DNA of 64,000 nt from Isoetes taiwanensis (Eukaryota; Streptophyta; Lycopodiopsida; Isoetales; Isoetaceae). The position numbers were made by a program, and so were the translations under genes. Where the stretch lies: contig JAJEKV010000010.1 in assembly GCA_021234155.1 (NCBI GenBank), positions 16,438,275-16,502,274 on the forward strand, written 5' to 3'. This document shows positions 1 through 9,692 of this stretch, in pieces; position 1 is the stretch's first letter, and each line of letters opens with the position of its first letter. Below the pieces are notes generated by a model. The model was not told the origin of the DNA. It ran no database searches and worked only from the letters and a program-made list of their open reading frames with translations.

Positions 1-65
1 AAACCTTAGAAAACTAACCTAAAAAAAAATTCCAAAAAGTTTTCCACACATCGGAAAAACCAAAT

Positions 66-2208
66 TTAAACAATAGGATATGTACTACATGAATGTGCAT
101 GAATTAGTGCGCGTATCTGATGATGTTGTTGTCTTTGGTGTCTCTCTTCACTCTGAAATACCAAACTAAGAAATGAACTGCATCCCCAATTCCTAAGAGG
201 TGTACTATCTCGCTTCAGCATCTCACTCGTTAATATCCTCTTTATGACAGCCCCAGTGCCATCATGTTCCCCTTTGCCATGACATGATGCAAAAGAATTC
301 CAACCAATCTTGACATCATTAGCTTGATAAAACCTACCTAAATAGTAAAAGGCCCTCAAGGATTTGAACTATGAGGCACATCCCTCAGACCAAAAAATAT
401 GTTTTGAATATTTTACACCTTATCAAATAATCAGCATGCTTTTGGAGGCAATGTTGTATGAATAAAGTGTCATGCTCTCGATCGTCTGACATGTAAAAAT
501 GACTTTCTTTCACAAGTTTGCGATAACCAACGATAAGATTAGGATCTTCACCTTCCGTTGTATGTCTGTAAGAGATGTGCACAGGTATTGAACATTGTTC
601 GTTCCTCCAATGCATTGTTTGGATCTCTTGCTGAATTTTGAATGTATAATTCTCGACGAAGCCAACGACAGATACGACCGTGTCTTTTGGGAATGTTTGT
701 AAACATTACTTGAACTGAGAAGCCTGCCACCGTGCCGTATGATTGTGAGGAATGAATTGCTTTATGACTGCATCTGCATATTCCACAAACTCATGCAAGG
801 AAGTGTTCTTGTAAGCCAACTTCATCACATCCTTGCTTTTGACAATTGGTTTTCCCGCTTTGCCTACATCCTTTACATAAGTCTCTTTGACCTGCAACAT
901 AATAGACTAGTCAGCCCATGCATGCATTAACCAAAATATATAGTTCGTCAATAGATCAATCCTAGATCATTCCACAAAAACATAGGCTGGAATTAGAGGA
1001 CAAATACACTAACAAAATAGAATTAACTATTCAATGCAAAAAAGAAAATTGATTACAAATTTTAAAAGGCTATCAATGAAATGATAGAGTAGTTACCTTC
1101 TCAAAGTTCTTCCAGTCTAACTTTATTGTCTTCCTCTTTTTTTTCGGACATTTCTGGAATAATTTCAGCCACAATCAGCACACTCCATAGTCAAACACTT
1201 AGAGTTATGCCAATCTGCAGTCTCTTGCTTAGGACACACCATAAACTTCCACATATCACTAACATTGTTGAAGGTGTGTTTGCTTGCTGCACAAGTTGGG
1301 CCTGGACCACAAATAGAACACTTGCATGTACAACAGGATCACGTCTTACTTTATTAATAGCTTGCCTGACAAACTCCATTCTCATGTGGTAAATGCAGCA
1401 ACACGTTTCCCTTTCCTTAAGCCTTTTGACAAACTTAGGCCTCAAAGCTTCAAACAATCTAAGCCCTATCTTCATGTCCGGATATTGACGTTTGAATCTT
1501 CTATAGAACATGACCTGAAATTCAAAGAATAGAAGGTAAGACACGAAATGTTATTTCTAGCAAAAGATAAGCAATTACATACCTGTGTCTCTTCTAGTAA
1601 GTGAATGGGATGCAGATTATACGGCTTTGCTATCTTTTGACCGTTACTATGTCTCCTCAACTTAATCACCTGCCTTTTATTTGGAGCGACTCTAGTTTCA
1701 GAAATCCAAAAGTTGTGTACCTTTTCATGGTTTGAATCAGAAAGCCTATCAAATCTGCTCTTCCTCTTGAATATGGACTAAGGTCCTCCAAATTCAGCGC
1801 GTTTCCTTTTGTCCAATGCAGCATAGACAACCCTTCTCTTCATGTTCAAGGCCTTTGCAACCGCTGATCGATTGTTGCATGAATTGACTGCCATCATCAA
1901 AGTAGATGACCTCGCTTGATTAACATATATAGTCCTGCCACGTTTTTGGCTTTGAAGAGTCTCTTTCACGTTCTCAACAACATGCTTGTATACATTAAGT
2001 GCCTTATTCCCAATGATGTCAAATTCAGGTAACAGCCCCTAGATATGACTTCCTTTCTATCATCAGAATCCAAATTCAAGCATATCTCATTGATGAAATC
2101 CACAATAACCTTCGAAAGCTTTTGTTTCTTCCTAGTGGTCAATCCTTCCGTGCTATTATCTGATTGAAGGCTAGCTTTTATAGAATCCCTTTTCTTCTTC
2201 CTCTGCAA
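66..2208 (-). pseudogene. Decayed DDE-transposase-like gene (CCC-x2-H / HGKG-x2-DG family)
   Basis: Minus-strand exons run from about 2208 down to 66. In order they show a basic Lys-rich N-terminus (2208-1966), a segment ending LLEETQ that splices (donor near 1582, acceptor near 1514) onto a stretch with IGLRLFEALRPKFVK, a cysteine cluster RETCCCIYH (about 1383-1403), a second intron (about 1098 to 897), and finally SEG-A-(stop)-FKS followed by FASCHGKGEHDGTGAVIKR (about 250-300). Cys-Cys-Cys-x2-His followed much later by H-G-K-G-x2-D-G-x-G is a pattern I know from transposon-derived proteins of plants and invertebrates with an RNase H-like (DDE) fold. The copy is broken: stops interrupt SQFK near 707 and the SEG motif near 373, the frame shifts near 1190, and the usual Asp of the SDG motif reads Glu. 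Family identity is recalled from motif memory, so the name is tentative; the exon structure and breaks are read directly. Confidence 0.6.
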
Positions 2209-2653
2209 TTTCTTTCTGGCAGCTAATATTCTTCTACATGCAGTGTTAGGAGATATAAATTGCAGACCTTGCTACAACCATTGTTTGTATTCAAAATTGG
2301 AGATGATATTACCTCAGATGCCTTCAAATCAGCGGAAATTTGAGTCTGCATGTCATTGTCATTGGGAATGCCATCTTCTGCATCTAATTTTCGAATGGGG
2401 TGAAAGCATGTTGTAGTGGAACAAAAACGTGCATTTTAGCACCACATTTTTGGGTGCTAAGTCTGGTGGGAACTACCGAATTTCTAGTGGAAGAGGCAGT
2501 TATTTTTTCAAATATACACATGATTACTTATTCAAAATTTTGTCTTTTCTGAATTACACGATGCCTGTTTTCATTTTCCCTCAAGAACTCTGATCCAGCT
2601 CCCTTAATCCGGCAAGACCATTTCTGATTTCTGGCAAGAAGATCGATCACGAA
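2209..2653. other. Intergenic spacer between opposed genes
   Basis: AT-rich sequence between the minus-strand transposase remnant and the plus-strand FCP1-like gene. I see no coding pattern or repeat. It would hold the promoters of both divergent units, but I cannot point to a clear TATA box. Confidence 0.4.
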
Positions 2654-2982
2654 ATGGCTCTGATCATACCGGACTTGAATGCCACGGGATACACCTACAA
2701 GGAAATGTACAGGCAAGAAAAGCATTACGCCACACAAGAAGAAATCGAGTCTGTTTGGGGACCGAAAGTATCAGGAAAATCCACTTACAGGTGGGTTGCA
2801 TTCTAGATTCGGGGATGCCCATGATTCTCTGTTGTTTAAAATATTGTTTTGTTTCATCATGCAGGTTGAAGAATCTAAGCAAGGAGAGGTATAATGAATA
2901 TATGTCCCTTTACAAGAAAATCACACAAAGGACGTGTGCCTGGGGAGGCATGGCCTCACAGACTATGGCTGTTGCGTATTAG
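2654..2982 (+). CDS. First visible exons of the FCP1-like gene (unrecognised N-terminal part)
   Basis: An ATG at 2654 opens a frame beginning MALIIPDLNATGYTYKEMYR and running to a donor at 2791 (ACAG/GTGGGT). The next exon starts after TCATGCAG at 2865 and keeps phase (Tyr-Arg-Leu-Lys-Asn-Leu-Ser), running to a stop at 2980 unless spliced before it. I do not recognise this protein. It is placed with the downstream FCP1 domain only because strand, spacing and splice signals agree; the exon link to 3040 onward is unresolved and the two could be separate genes. Confidence 0.4.
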
Positions 2983-3039
2983 CTTCACACAAAAGGAAAA
3001 GAAATAAACTGGTTGAGTTTCTGGCAATAGTTAAGAGAA

Positions 3040-3281
3040 AAAGGGTCTGAAGCGTCTCCGTCCCAACGTAAGAGGAAGCATGCAAGCATTTCAAATAGTG
3101 AGGAAGTAGAGCAAAATGCCACAGATGATGCTTCCTCTCTTGAAATGACTAGGCCACAATTCAAGCCTCCTCAAGCTGTAAGAAGAATCTCGGGGAAAAT
3201 CATTGAAAAAATAGGTACTTTTCAACCCTCTTCTTCTGGAACCGTTATTTTCCAGAAAGGTCTAGCAAGCTTGAACAATCA
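3040..3281 (+). CDS. Serine/lysine-rich exon of the FCP1-like gene
   Basis: An open frame with coding-like composition: SEASPSQRKRKHASISNSEE near its start, then a Pro/Gln-rich stretch and SGTVIFQKGLASLNNQ. It ends at a likely donor (CAATCAG/GTACAC, about 3282). QRKRKHA could act as a nuclear localisation signal (inference). The next 680 bases are the CACATGTG-rich repeat region, which would then be intron. No domain recognised. Confidence 0.4.
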
Positions 3282-3399
3282 GGTACACCACTTACTTCTT
3301 CATTTGGGTGTGTTGTAAGTTATGTGTAGGAAATTTGTGCTGCTAGTTTCGAGTTGTGGTGGATTTCAGTTCCACGATGGTATGTAGCTCAAATGTGTT

Positions 3400-3960
3400 C
3401 TGAGGGACAGTCATATGGTGCCAATTATATGTTAATAATATAGTTTGTAGCATATGTAGTGTCACATATAGTACCAAACGTGGTATCTTATCTGAATAGT
3501 GAATTGGCTTCCATATGTTTCTATACTTAGTGTCATATGTGATGTTAGATATGGTGATACTTGTGAATGGTGGATTATGCGCCATATGTGGTGCCAAGCT
3601 AACTGCGCTAAATATTGCACCACGCTATGTGCCACATATGGGGTGGTGGATGCCTGCAGGATGTGGTGCTTTCTGTGCATTGTGGTGCCACATGTGGTGT
3701 CTAATGTGGCACCACTATGGATCCACATTTTGCACCACATGTGGTGTCTTTGACGCCATTTGTGGTGCGAAGTAATGGATTGCCATATGTGGTGCTTTGG
3801 GTGCATTGTGGTGCCATATGTGGTGTGGCATGTGGCACCAGGTTTGGTGCCACATGCCACACCACATGTGGTGAATATGACGCCATTTGTGGTGCAAAGT
3901 TTGTCATGATGGAATTTGTGGTGTGTAAAGTGGTGCCTCTTGTGTCATGTGGTACTAACC
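3400..3960. repeat. Intronic array of degenerate CACATGTGGTG units
   Basis: More than a dozen copies of a short unit centred on CCACATGTGGTG or CCATATGTGGTG occur in both orientations, spaced 15-45 bases apart, often extended to GTGCCACATGTGGTG. Many cores are perfect palindromes (CACATGTG, CATATG). The block sits between a splice-donor-like site near 3282 and an acceptor (CTTTCCAG) near 3975, so it is probably intronic. CANNTG is the E-box core bound by bHLH factors; whether these copies bind anything is unknown. Palindromic cores also allow strong RNA folding. Confidence 0.7.
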
Positions 3961-3975
3961 TTGGATTACTTTCCA

Positions 3976-5115
3976 GTTGAATTCAGCAGGACACTGGGAG
4001 AATGGATCAACTCTACAAGATCAGAAGTGATTCAGTGTAAGGCAAGGTTGCAAACTTGTGATCAAAGCCTTCAGCACCTTGAGTTCCAGACCGAGAAGAT
4101 GAATAAAGATTTAAAAAAATGGGAAGGAATGATTAAGGATAAACCAAGTCGTCGAGGGGGTATTCGGGCTATATGCCAAGATCTGAGAGGCTGGCTGAAG
4201 GAACTATTACGAACTTGGAGCGCACAAAAATCGAGGAGCTTAATCTGGCTGTCGGCCGGGGAAGCAGACACTGCAACATTGAAAGTCTTTGGAACCAAGG
4301 TTAGAGAGGTTTCTGTCTTGCAAGGACCGTCTTCCTTTATTTGTCTTGGATCCACTACTTCCGGACCTTGATAAGGCTGAAGATTATGGTAGTGGTTGTC
4401 CATTCTGGCAAAGATCCTCCGGTGGATGGGGAAACCACTACCAACTTTGATTCTTTGAATCACGCCACCAATACCATCTTCTATGTCTGCTTTCGACCTC
4501 TTGAGGTACTTCATAACAAAACTCCTGAAGTGCTTAGTATAATTGTATTCTCATTGACAAATTTGCGCTCACTTTGCAGGATTTGTAATCACTGTTGCAT
4601 TGAGAATTGCTGTCATGAATTTTCTACAGCATGGGTACAAGCCTTAGGTGTGAGTAGGGAGGATCAAAAGCAACTTCAAGCTACTGAGGCACTTATAGAT
4701 GAGCGCCCTTGTCATATTGAGATGCCAAAGCATAGTTCCAGGTTTGCAGTTTCTACCCTCAAAGGTAACCAAGTCTTGTTTGATGCAATTGGGATATGTA
4801 GCTTACTTCTTCATCCCTACTTTGTAGATTTAGAGGTACAATGTGGTCAGCTAGGGGGACAAAACACTCACACCCCTTCAAAAGCATTAGACACAGATAG
4901 AAACTTGGGCAAATCAGAAGATGCATCAGGTCACAGGAACTCGGACAAATCAGTAGATGTCAACAAATCAGTAGGTGCATCAAGTCAAGCTCCAACTGGA
5001 TAGCAATCTGCCAAATCAGCAGATGCATTAAGTCATGCTCCACACCAATCTGCCAAATCAGCAGATGCATCAGGTTATGATCTGAACAAATCGATAGGTG
5101 AATGTAAGTCACAAG
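3976..5115 (+). CDS. Middle exons of the FCP1-like gene (coiled coil, low-complexity repeats, one stop)
   Basis: Begins after CTTTCCAG with an alpha-helical, Lys/Glu-rich stretch (RLQTCDQSLQHLEFQTEKMN), loses frame near 4170, and continues in other frames with NLERTKIEELNLAVGRGSRH. From about 4341 a frame runs through a Cys-rich segment (CRICNHCCIENCCH; an intron may end at 4579) into repeats of the type KSADASG / NKSVGAS. An in-frame TAG at 4999 interrupts the repeats, which continue in the same frame to a clean donor (CACAAG/GTAAC) at 5116. The junction with the next exon keeps phase (G+CT = Ala). Frameshift plus nonsense suggest a pseudogene or unannotated small introns. Confidence 0.4.
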
Positions 5116-5191
5116 GTAACTTCCAGCCTTTTGTACCTGTCTTCTTTTTAATTTGACCCATATAGTTACAGAATCTGTTAAATTTTTGCAG

Positions 5192-6018
5192 CTGGAAGTG
5201 TCTCAGAGAAAAATCAAGAGCAGAATTCCAAGCAAAAGACACCTCCAAGACATGCTGAAGCAGTAGTTTCCAGCCCTGCACGAAGACATGCTGAAGCAGA
5301 AGTTTCCAGCCATGCACCAAGAAATGCTGAAGCAAAAGTTTCCAGCCCTGCACCAACTCTGTCCATGCAGAAGACTACAAGGTTAAGCCCAATCCTGCTT
5401 GTTTTTTACTACAATGGAGTTTTAGGTAGAAGCTATGACAAGAATCAAAAAATACCCACTGCCAAAGAAGATGGTGTTATCGTAAAGACACTTAACAGAT
5501 CCAAGTGGGCAGTAAGTAGACTAGGTTGGGCCGAGTTCTTAGATTGGTGCAGTCAAAATTTTCATATAGCACTTTGGTCCAGCCTGCAGGTTCAAAACTT
5601 GAGAATGATAGTTAAGGGAGCATTGATGAAATATCAGGACAAATTCAAGTTCATATGGAATCAGGATCAGTGTACCAACACAAATTTATATAACAGTGGA
5701 AAGCCAATTTTTTTGAAGCACCTAAAAAAGGTCTACGACGAATTTCCAGGTTTCACAAAAGAGAACGTGCTTCTCATTGATGACAGCAGATACAAAGGGT
5801 ACCTCAATGAGTCAAACACCATGATCTGTCCAAACAGCTGGAGCCCTGACATAGTAGATGGCAATTTCCTCATGAATGATCTAAAGGTTTGGCTTCAGGG
5901 GTTGCTGAAGGCAGGGAATGTGCAAAGTTATGTCGAAAGCAACAAAATGCTGAATATGTTTGACACTGAGAGTCAAATTTGTATTAATATGATGAAAAAA
6001 CATAGAACTAAAGCCTAG
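5192..6018 (+). CDS. FCP1 homology (NLI-interacting-factor-like, HAD) domain exon
   Basis: The exon starts after TTTTTGCAG at 5191. It encodes three 12-residue repeats (PRHAEAVVSSPA type) and then an FCP1 homology domain of about 200 residues: SPILLVFYYNGVLG, WAEFLDWCSQNFHIALWSS, FIWNQDQCTNT, KPIFLKHLKKVYDEFPGF, NVLLIDDSRYK and a C-terminal LKVWLQGLLKAGNVQSYVE. These blocks match plant FCP1-like phosphatases of the HAD superfamily, which dephosphorylate Ser/Thr (RNA polymerase II CTD in the founders). The first motif normally reads D-L-N-G or D-x-D; here the nucleophile Asp position is Tyr (FYYNG), so phosphatase activity is unlikely. The later IDDS motif is intact. Stop at 6016-6018, then AT-rich 3' sequence. 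The domain itself is undamaged apart from the active site. Confidence 0.75.
5245..5352 (+). repeat. Three 36-bp coding tandem repeats
   Basis: Units 5245-5280, 5281-5316 and 5317-5352 each encode a 12-residue unit of pattern [PR]-R-[HN]-A-E-A-x-V-S-S-[PH]-A directly before the FCP1 domain. Few mismatches between units indicate recent slippage-type expansion. They would form a flexible linker. Confidence 0.85.
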
Positions 6019-6274
6019 AAATAGTATTATTGTGTATATGATGTAACCTCTCTATACTTTTTAATATAAACAAAGTTTTACTTCAATTGTTCATTTCTTG
6101 GCTATTTCAATGTTCCTCAAGGTTTTCAATGATCTTCCATTTGCTGAATGTAAAATTACACCACCAGCACGAGGACTGCAGTGTTAAGAGCGCACATCCG
6201 ACCAGAACACTTGCCACTTGAAGTGTTTAAAGGACAGCAGAAGCCTCTTGTACTTGATCAAGATTCAATCAGTG
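6019..6274. other. 3' flank of the FCP1-like gene up to the element B junction
   Basis: AT-rich sequence after the FCP1 stop, including TTTTTAATATAAACAAAG, a plausible polyadenylation region. Homology to element A begins abruptly at about 6275 (GAAATGAGTGA), so 6275 is the 5' truncation point of element B; no 5' LTR or primer site lies to its left. Confidence 0.6.
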
Positions 6275-7198
6275 GAAATGAGTGAATATGGCAACGCTTA
6301 TGGTATGAAGGACAAGGATAAAGGCAGGGTGGCAACAGCCAACCTGAAGGGAGCAGCACGCATTTGGTGGAAAGGGTATGCCAAGGCCCATGGCTTAAGC
6401 AGGGATGCTTGCAGGTTCAGAAAGTTTGCTAAAGCTTTCAAGCGTCATTACGTCCCAAGGGAACATAAGTCCAGCATGATGCAGCAATTCTACAGGTTGC
6501 AGCAAGGCAACAAATCAGTCCAGAAATATACAGAGGAATTCATGAGGCTAAGGCTTTATGTGCCAAAGTTGGGTGAAAAGCATGCAGTGGAGAGCTACAT
6601 TGAGGGGCTGAATGATGAGATCCGCAAGCTTGTAAGGGCAATAAACCCTAAGACAATATCAGAAGCAGAGTCCAAGGCAATAAGCTTGCAAGGGACGGGG
6701 CCTCAGAATAGCGGGTGGAGGCAGCAGTATTTCCAGGATAAAGGCAAGACAACAGGGAGTTATAGCCCTAGGGCAGCCAGTCCAGGTCCAGCTAGAGCCC
6801 CATATGGTGGCAACCAGGGGAAGCAGCAGGAAAAGAAGCAGGTGTCCTTCAAGGACAAGCAAGAGGGGTCAAACTACTCCAAAGCAGTGTGGTCCTTTTT
6901 GCAGGCAATGCCCAAGGAGAAGAGGCAGGAGTGCATAGAAAAGCAGCTTTACTTCAGGTGTTTCCAGCCAGGCCATAGGACAGCGAACTGCCCCTACGTC
7001 ATGAGTGCAGTGCTAGCAGAGTTGGGAGATTGGGACACTCTGTCTGACGACGACGGCGAAGCAGCCCGCGACTATATTCAGGGTGAGTGTCATATCTTTG
7101 CCGCAATAGATACAGAACAAGCAGAGAGCCAGTATAAGGTAATTTCCACAGTAGGGAAATGCCTTTCGGCTTATCGAATGCCTCAGCAACGTTCATGA
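6275..7198 (+). pseudogene. Element B gag fragment with gag-RT internal deletion
   Basis: Encodes a Ty3 capsid domain (LKGAARIWWKGYAKAH; FYRLQQGNKSVQKYTEEFMR), a basic linker, and a damaged zinc knuckle YFRCFQPGHRTANC, where the first Cys of C-x2-C-x4-H-x4-C is Tyr. After an acidic tail and the start of the protease region (VISTVGK) the sequence jumps at about 7157 to the RT motif MPFGLSNA, so roughly 1 kb present in element A (about 13110 to 12137) is missing. The jump changes frame, and this frame stops at 7196-7198. The piece is non-functional, but its capsid part is better preserved than that of A. Confidence 0.85.
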
Positions 7199-7350
7199 GG
7201 CTCATGAACGATATCTTCAGGGAGTTCTTAGACACCTTTGTAATAGTATTCTTTGATGACATTTTGGTGTATAGCAGATCCCTTGAAGAGCACGTACAAC
7301 ACTTAAGGAGAGTGCTGGAGAAGTTGAAGAGGCACCAATTGTACGCCAAG
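7157..7350 (+). pseudogene. Element B reverse-transcriptase fragment (5' side of the D1 insertion)
   Basis: Encodes [20 protein letters not shown] and [13 protein letters not shown], with the FxDD catalytic pair of Ty3 RT present, ending RHQLYAK at 7350. The next codon of the domain (Leu-Ser-Lys-Cys-His-Phe) is found at 24331. D1 begins at 7351. Confidence 0.9.
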
Positions 7351-7376
7351 AAGCACAATTTCATTATATATGGACT
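7351..7376 (+). repeat. D1 left terminal inverted repeat
   Basis: Begins AAGCACAATTTCATTATATA and pairs with the right end at 24301-24326. It is immediately preceded by the duplicated target CAAG (7347-7350). Confidence 0.85.
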
Positions 7377-7795
7377 TTCTCTGAGTCCATATGCCTCTGA
7401 AATGATGCCTAATTTTTAAATATTGCCTTTTTTTTAATTAAAATGATGCATTACTTTGTGAATCGTGCTGGTAGATGAGCTGGCAGGCATTATGTCAATT
7501 GGCTCATGAAAGAGAAATATATGGCAATGTTTTTGAAAATAACCCTCATCATCACAGGTGTTGTTACTTAAGACGAGCTTGTGCAAAATATTCATACTAA
7601 TTTCCATCCTCTCCATGAATTCTTGGGAGCTAGTGATTTATTTCCCTTCTCTTCTGCCTCATGTAGAGGCGACTTCTCGATCTGTGAAGACTCTCAAAAC
7701 TCTCGTAGCCATTGATTCTGCATAGCAATAAAAGTTCGATTAGAACAAAAGGTTCTGCCAACTAAAAAAAACACCGCCATTTAAATACCTATATG
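7377..7795. other. D1 left interior, no gene seen
   Basis: AT-rich sequence of about 420 bases between the D1 left end and the first palindrome-array unit. Short open frames have no recognisable content. I see no transposase motif. Confidence 0.4.
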
Positions 7796-8001
7796 CTAAG
7801 AAAAAATTACCCTTGGGGTTGTTTCCTTGCATGGCAAAACATTTTCACCCAAAGGCCAAACTGGGCGAGCGCCCAATTTGCCCCCAAGGGGTGTTGCCTT
7901 GCATGGCAAAAAGTTTTCCTCCAAGGGCCAAACTGGGCGGGCGCCCAATTTGCCCCAGGAGGTGTTGCCTTTCATGGAAAAAAAGTTTCTCCCCAAGGGC
8001 C
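7796..8001. repeat. D1 palindromic minisatellite, left part (interrupted by element A)
   Basis: About three units of 70-75 bases. Each holds AAGGGCCAAACTGGGCG, GGGCGCCCAATTTGCCCC and a GTTGCCTTGCATGGCAAAA segment. Two inverted modules per unit (TGGGCG-CGCCCAA and TTGCC-GGCAA) make each unit strongly self-complementary. The array is cut at 8001 by element A and resumes at 20561. Confidence 0.85.
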
Positions 8002-9313
8002 TGTGACGTCCCCTACTCATATACAGTGCACTCACCGTATACAAACAGGAGTTCATCCCCCGTACCAGCTCCGTGCCGATACAGGGCCCTCCACATGACA
8101 CTGCAACCGTGACGGGTTCCAGTGGGAAGAGTGAAGGGGTCATTTTACCCCGTCTCCCTCAGGGCCTACCTAGCTGCGGAAGCGTAAACATACCAAAAAC
8201 ATACATGTCAGTATATAGCATAAGCACAGATCCACCTCGAAGGGTGGTCCATCACATCTGCATAAACAAGGTGAGCACAATACATATGGGGAGTCCTACC
8301 CAAGGCTCAGACTCAAGGGGTTGACTGGCAGCTTGGGTCTCCAGAGTTCATTGCAGACAGAATTCATGGCAATGGATTTGGCTGGCATATGAACATGGCA
8401 TAGGGTTGTCCACTCCATCCGCCCCTCCTGTGCACACTTTGCAGAGTAGGCTGAAAAGTGTCGGGACCTGACCGTAGCCCGCCGGATGCATAGCCAAGGG
8501 GGCCATTCCTGGATTTCATCTCCCCAGTTCCGATGGGGCAGGAAGGGATCACTCCCTCCAGAGGTCTACATGCCGACTCAAGGTGACTAGAGGGCCACTG
8601 CCCGTGTTCATTGAACCCACCGGGAAAGTGTACACCACTTCACGGGTGTCGAGTCCATGCCTCACCCGCACTCAGTGGTGAGCCATTAGATCTAGTCACA
8701 ATGATCCCTGGTAGGCCTTACACACCAGAGGGATCTTTCAGGAGTCGGGGCATGAACCTCCTTCTCGGCCCGGTCCCCCCTTCACCCACAACCCGGTGTG
8801 GCTCTTGTACCAGGGCGAATCTATAGTGTGCTAGAGAGGCTAATCTAGGAGCATCTACTACCAAGCTTTAGGTCTCTACCCCCCTTCCCAATACAAGGAG
8901 TTCATAGAGATACATCATCCACATATATCACAGAAGAACTAAAGAACTATATCTAATCTATCTCATAGAGTTAGGTTCTTTAGTTAGAGTCTGGTATCTA
9001 GAGATCTAGAGAGCTGCTATGGGCAATTTAATAGGCTAAACCTACTGATTCTATGACTGAAATATGGTTTAAGCTATTAAATTGCCTAAATACCTGATCC
9101 TTGAGTGGCTCCTCCTGACCTGAGCTCGACCATCCTGCTGAAACGCTCGAATTAAGGGAAACTAATGGTGCAATTCTCCCAGGCAGAGTCTGGGAGGCGG
9201 TTTTGGCTCTTGAGGCAGCCAAAACAGAGCTCTAAAACCCTAGAAACGAAAAATGGGTAAGTTAGGGTTTCCCTCCTTAAATAGACATGTGGTTGGCTAG
9301 GGTTTTCCATTAT
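8002..9313 (-). repeat. Element A 3' LTR (truncated)
   Basis: Very similar to 18891-20195 over its whole length, starting TGTGACGTCCCC and including a conserved TATTTAAGG promoter-like site. Homology stops at 9313 in the TTTCCATTAT region, where the internal 3' sequence follows directly. The roughly 365 bases that begin the full LTR (present at 20196-20560 and 27455-30100) and the purine tract are absent, so this LTR lost its U3 start by deletion. A 10-base difference near 8190 (ACCAAAAACATAC) distinguishes it from the 5' LTR. Confidence 0.85.
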
Positions 9314-9692
9314 GGCCGTGGAGACAGCGCCTATATGCCTATATGCCGCTCGTGCCTACACCCTAGTTGCCCAGCGTGGAGGATAGGTCCTTCCCGTATA
9401 TGGGGCGTGAAGGCCTGATTCCTCCTATCAAAGCATATATGGGGCTAGAGGTGCTTTTCCTATCAGTGCATTCCTTAATGACCTCCTTTCTCTCGAGGTC
9501 GTCTACTTCCGTGGGACAGAAGTAGACTTTCTAATCTACCTTCCACTCGCCCAAGCGAAAACGCGGTCATGCCTACATTGACATTACACCACGCCCTAGA
9601 GATCACCGTAGTGGTCCCATCATCGGTAACAACGCATGCGACCCATACCTAGCATAGGTTGCATGCGTAGATTAATCTTAACTACACAAGAA
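9314..9692 (-). other. Element A 3' untranslated region
   Basis: Non-coding sequence after the pol stop that matches the sequence after element B's pol (26567-26960) base for base over long stretches, including CTACTTCTGTCCCACGGAAG and its imperfect inverted copy. It ends abruptly at the truncated LTR. Confidence 0.75.

Noticed and set aside
3462-3907. Long His/Met/Thr-rich open frames on both strands
   Set aside because: Translations of the CACATGTGGTG array; both strands are open because the repeat is palindromic.
7796-8112. Open frames reading GLFPCMAKHF / CCLAWQK repeats
   Set aside because: They run through the D1 minisatellite in all frames and reflect its repeat unit, not a gene.
8364-8826. 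Open frames inside the LTRs (for example MIPSCPIGTGEMKSRNGPLG), repeated at 19242 and 41296
   Set aside because: Identical frames recur only because the LTR recurs; no coding evidence, and they are broken differently in each copy.
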